Shown here: one piece after another, positions 5,360 through 5,463 of the stretch
Numbering within the stretch: the stretch's first letter is position 1
Layout of the letters: the number at the start of each line of letters is the position of its first letter
Assembly: GCA_030668505.1 (NCBI GenBank)
Contig: DAOUTV010000158.1
Span: 1-5,463, forward strand
Origin: Desulfobacterales bacterium
GTDB lineage: Bacteria; Desulfobacterota; Desulfobacteria; Desulfobacterales; C00003060
DNA length: 5,463 nucleotides
Direction: 5' to 3'
Position numbers and translations under genes: made by a program
Notes under the pieces: generated by a model
Seen by the model: only the letters and a program-made list of their open reading frames with translations
Database searches by the model: none
Told to the model about the DNA's origin: nothing

Positions 5360-5463
5360 TTATTCTCTGCCTATCATTTCCATCATCCTCTCTAACCATT
5401 GATTTCGGTCACATTCATCATCAAACAAGTACGGGGCCACGCTCTCTATCCTTTTCCTGATTA
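5360..5463 (-). CDS. 3' end of a leftward gene of unknown function (partial)
   Basis: On the minus strand a frame open from the window edge ends in TAA at 5362-5360, giving 33 complete codons of a C-terminus. The peptide (beginning IRKRIES and including VAPYLFDDECDRNQWLER, ending MIGRE) has a balanced, charged, helix-like composition typical of a real protein end, and the other two minus-strand frames are interrupted by stops. The gene would be convergent with the SHOCT-protein gene, with 40 bp between the stop codons and no clear intrinsic terminator there. The family cannot be assigned from this fragment. Confidence 0.55.
   Translation of the reverse strand, partial: IRKRIESVAPYLFDDECDRNQWLERMMEMIGRE

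Overview
This 5.5 kb window looks like chromosomal DNA of a Gram-negative bacterium. Two of its three complete genes encode exported proteins: a periplasm-type M16 metalloprotease and a lipoprotein carbonic anhydrase. Base composition is moderate, genes are widely spaced, and intergenic regions hold palindromes. A Desulfobacterota-like (sulfate-reducer type) host fits by feel, but nothing in the window proves the taxon.

Layout: (1) 1-424 holds the possible 5' end of a leftward gene (1-102, weak) and an AT-rich gap with A/T tracts and one copy of an 18-bp repeat. (2) 425-3151 encodes a 908-residue tandem M16 peptidase with a signal peptide, an intact zinc site in its first half and a degenerate site in its second half. 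(3) 3152-3650 is a 499-bp gap. It holds the second, inverted copy of the 18-bp repeat, a good sigma-70-like promoter (TTGACA-N17-TATACG) and a dense cluster of GC-rich hairpins. Two of these hairpins are diverged direct copies that differ by a compensatory base-pair change. (4) 3651-4532 encodes a beta-class carbonic anhydrase carrying a lipoprotein signal. (5) 4533-4815 contains a strong intrinsic terminator (4635-4665) and possibly a small transcript ending there. (6) 4816-5319 encodes a two-helix membrane protein with a C-terminal SHOCT-like domain. (7) 5360-5463 is the 3' end of a leftward gene that enters from the right edge, convergent with the SHOCT gene.

The three complete genes all read rightward, but gaps of 499 and 283 bp, a candidate promoter and a terminator separate them. 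They look like independent transcription units rather than an operon, and I see no evidence that they form one system. The most unusual material is non-coding: the hairpin cluster inside the predicted 5' leader of the carbonic anhydrase gene, and the 18-bp inverted repeat bracketing the protease gene. The protein features most worth noting are the membrane-anchored, exported beta-carbonic anhydrase and the single-chain four-domain M16 architecture.
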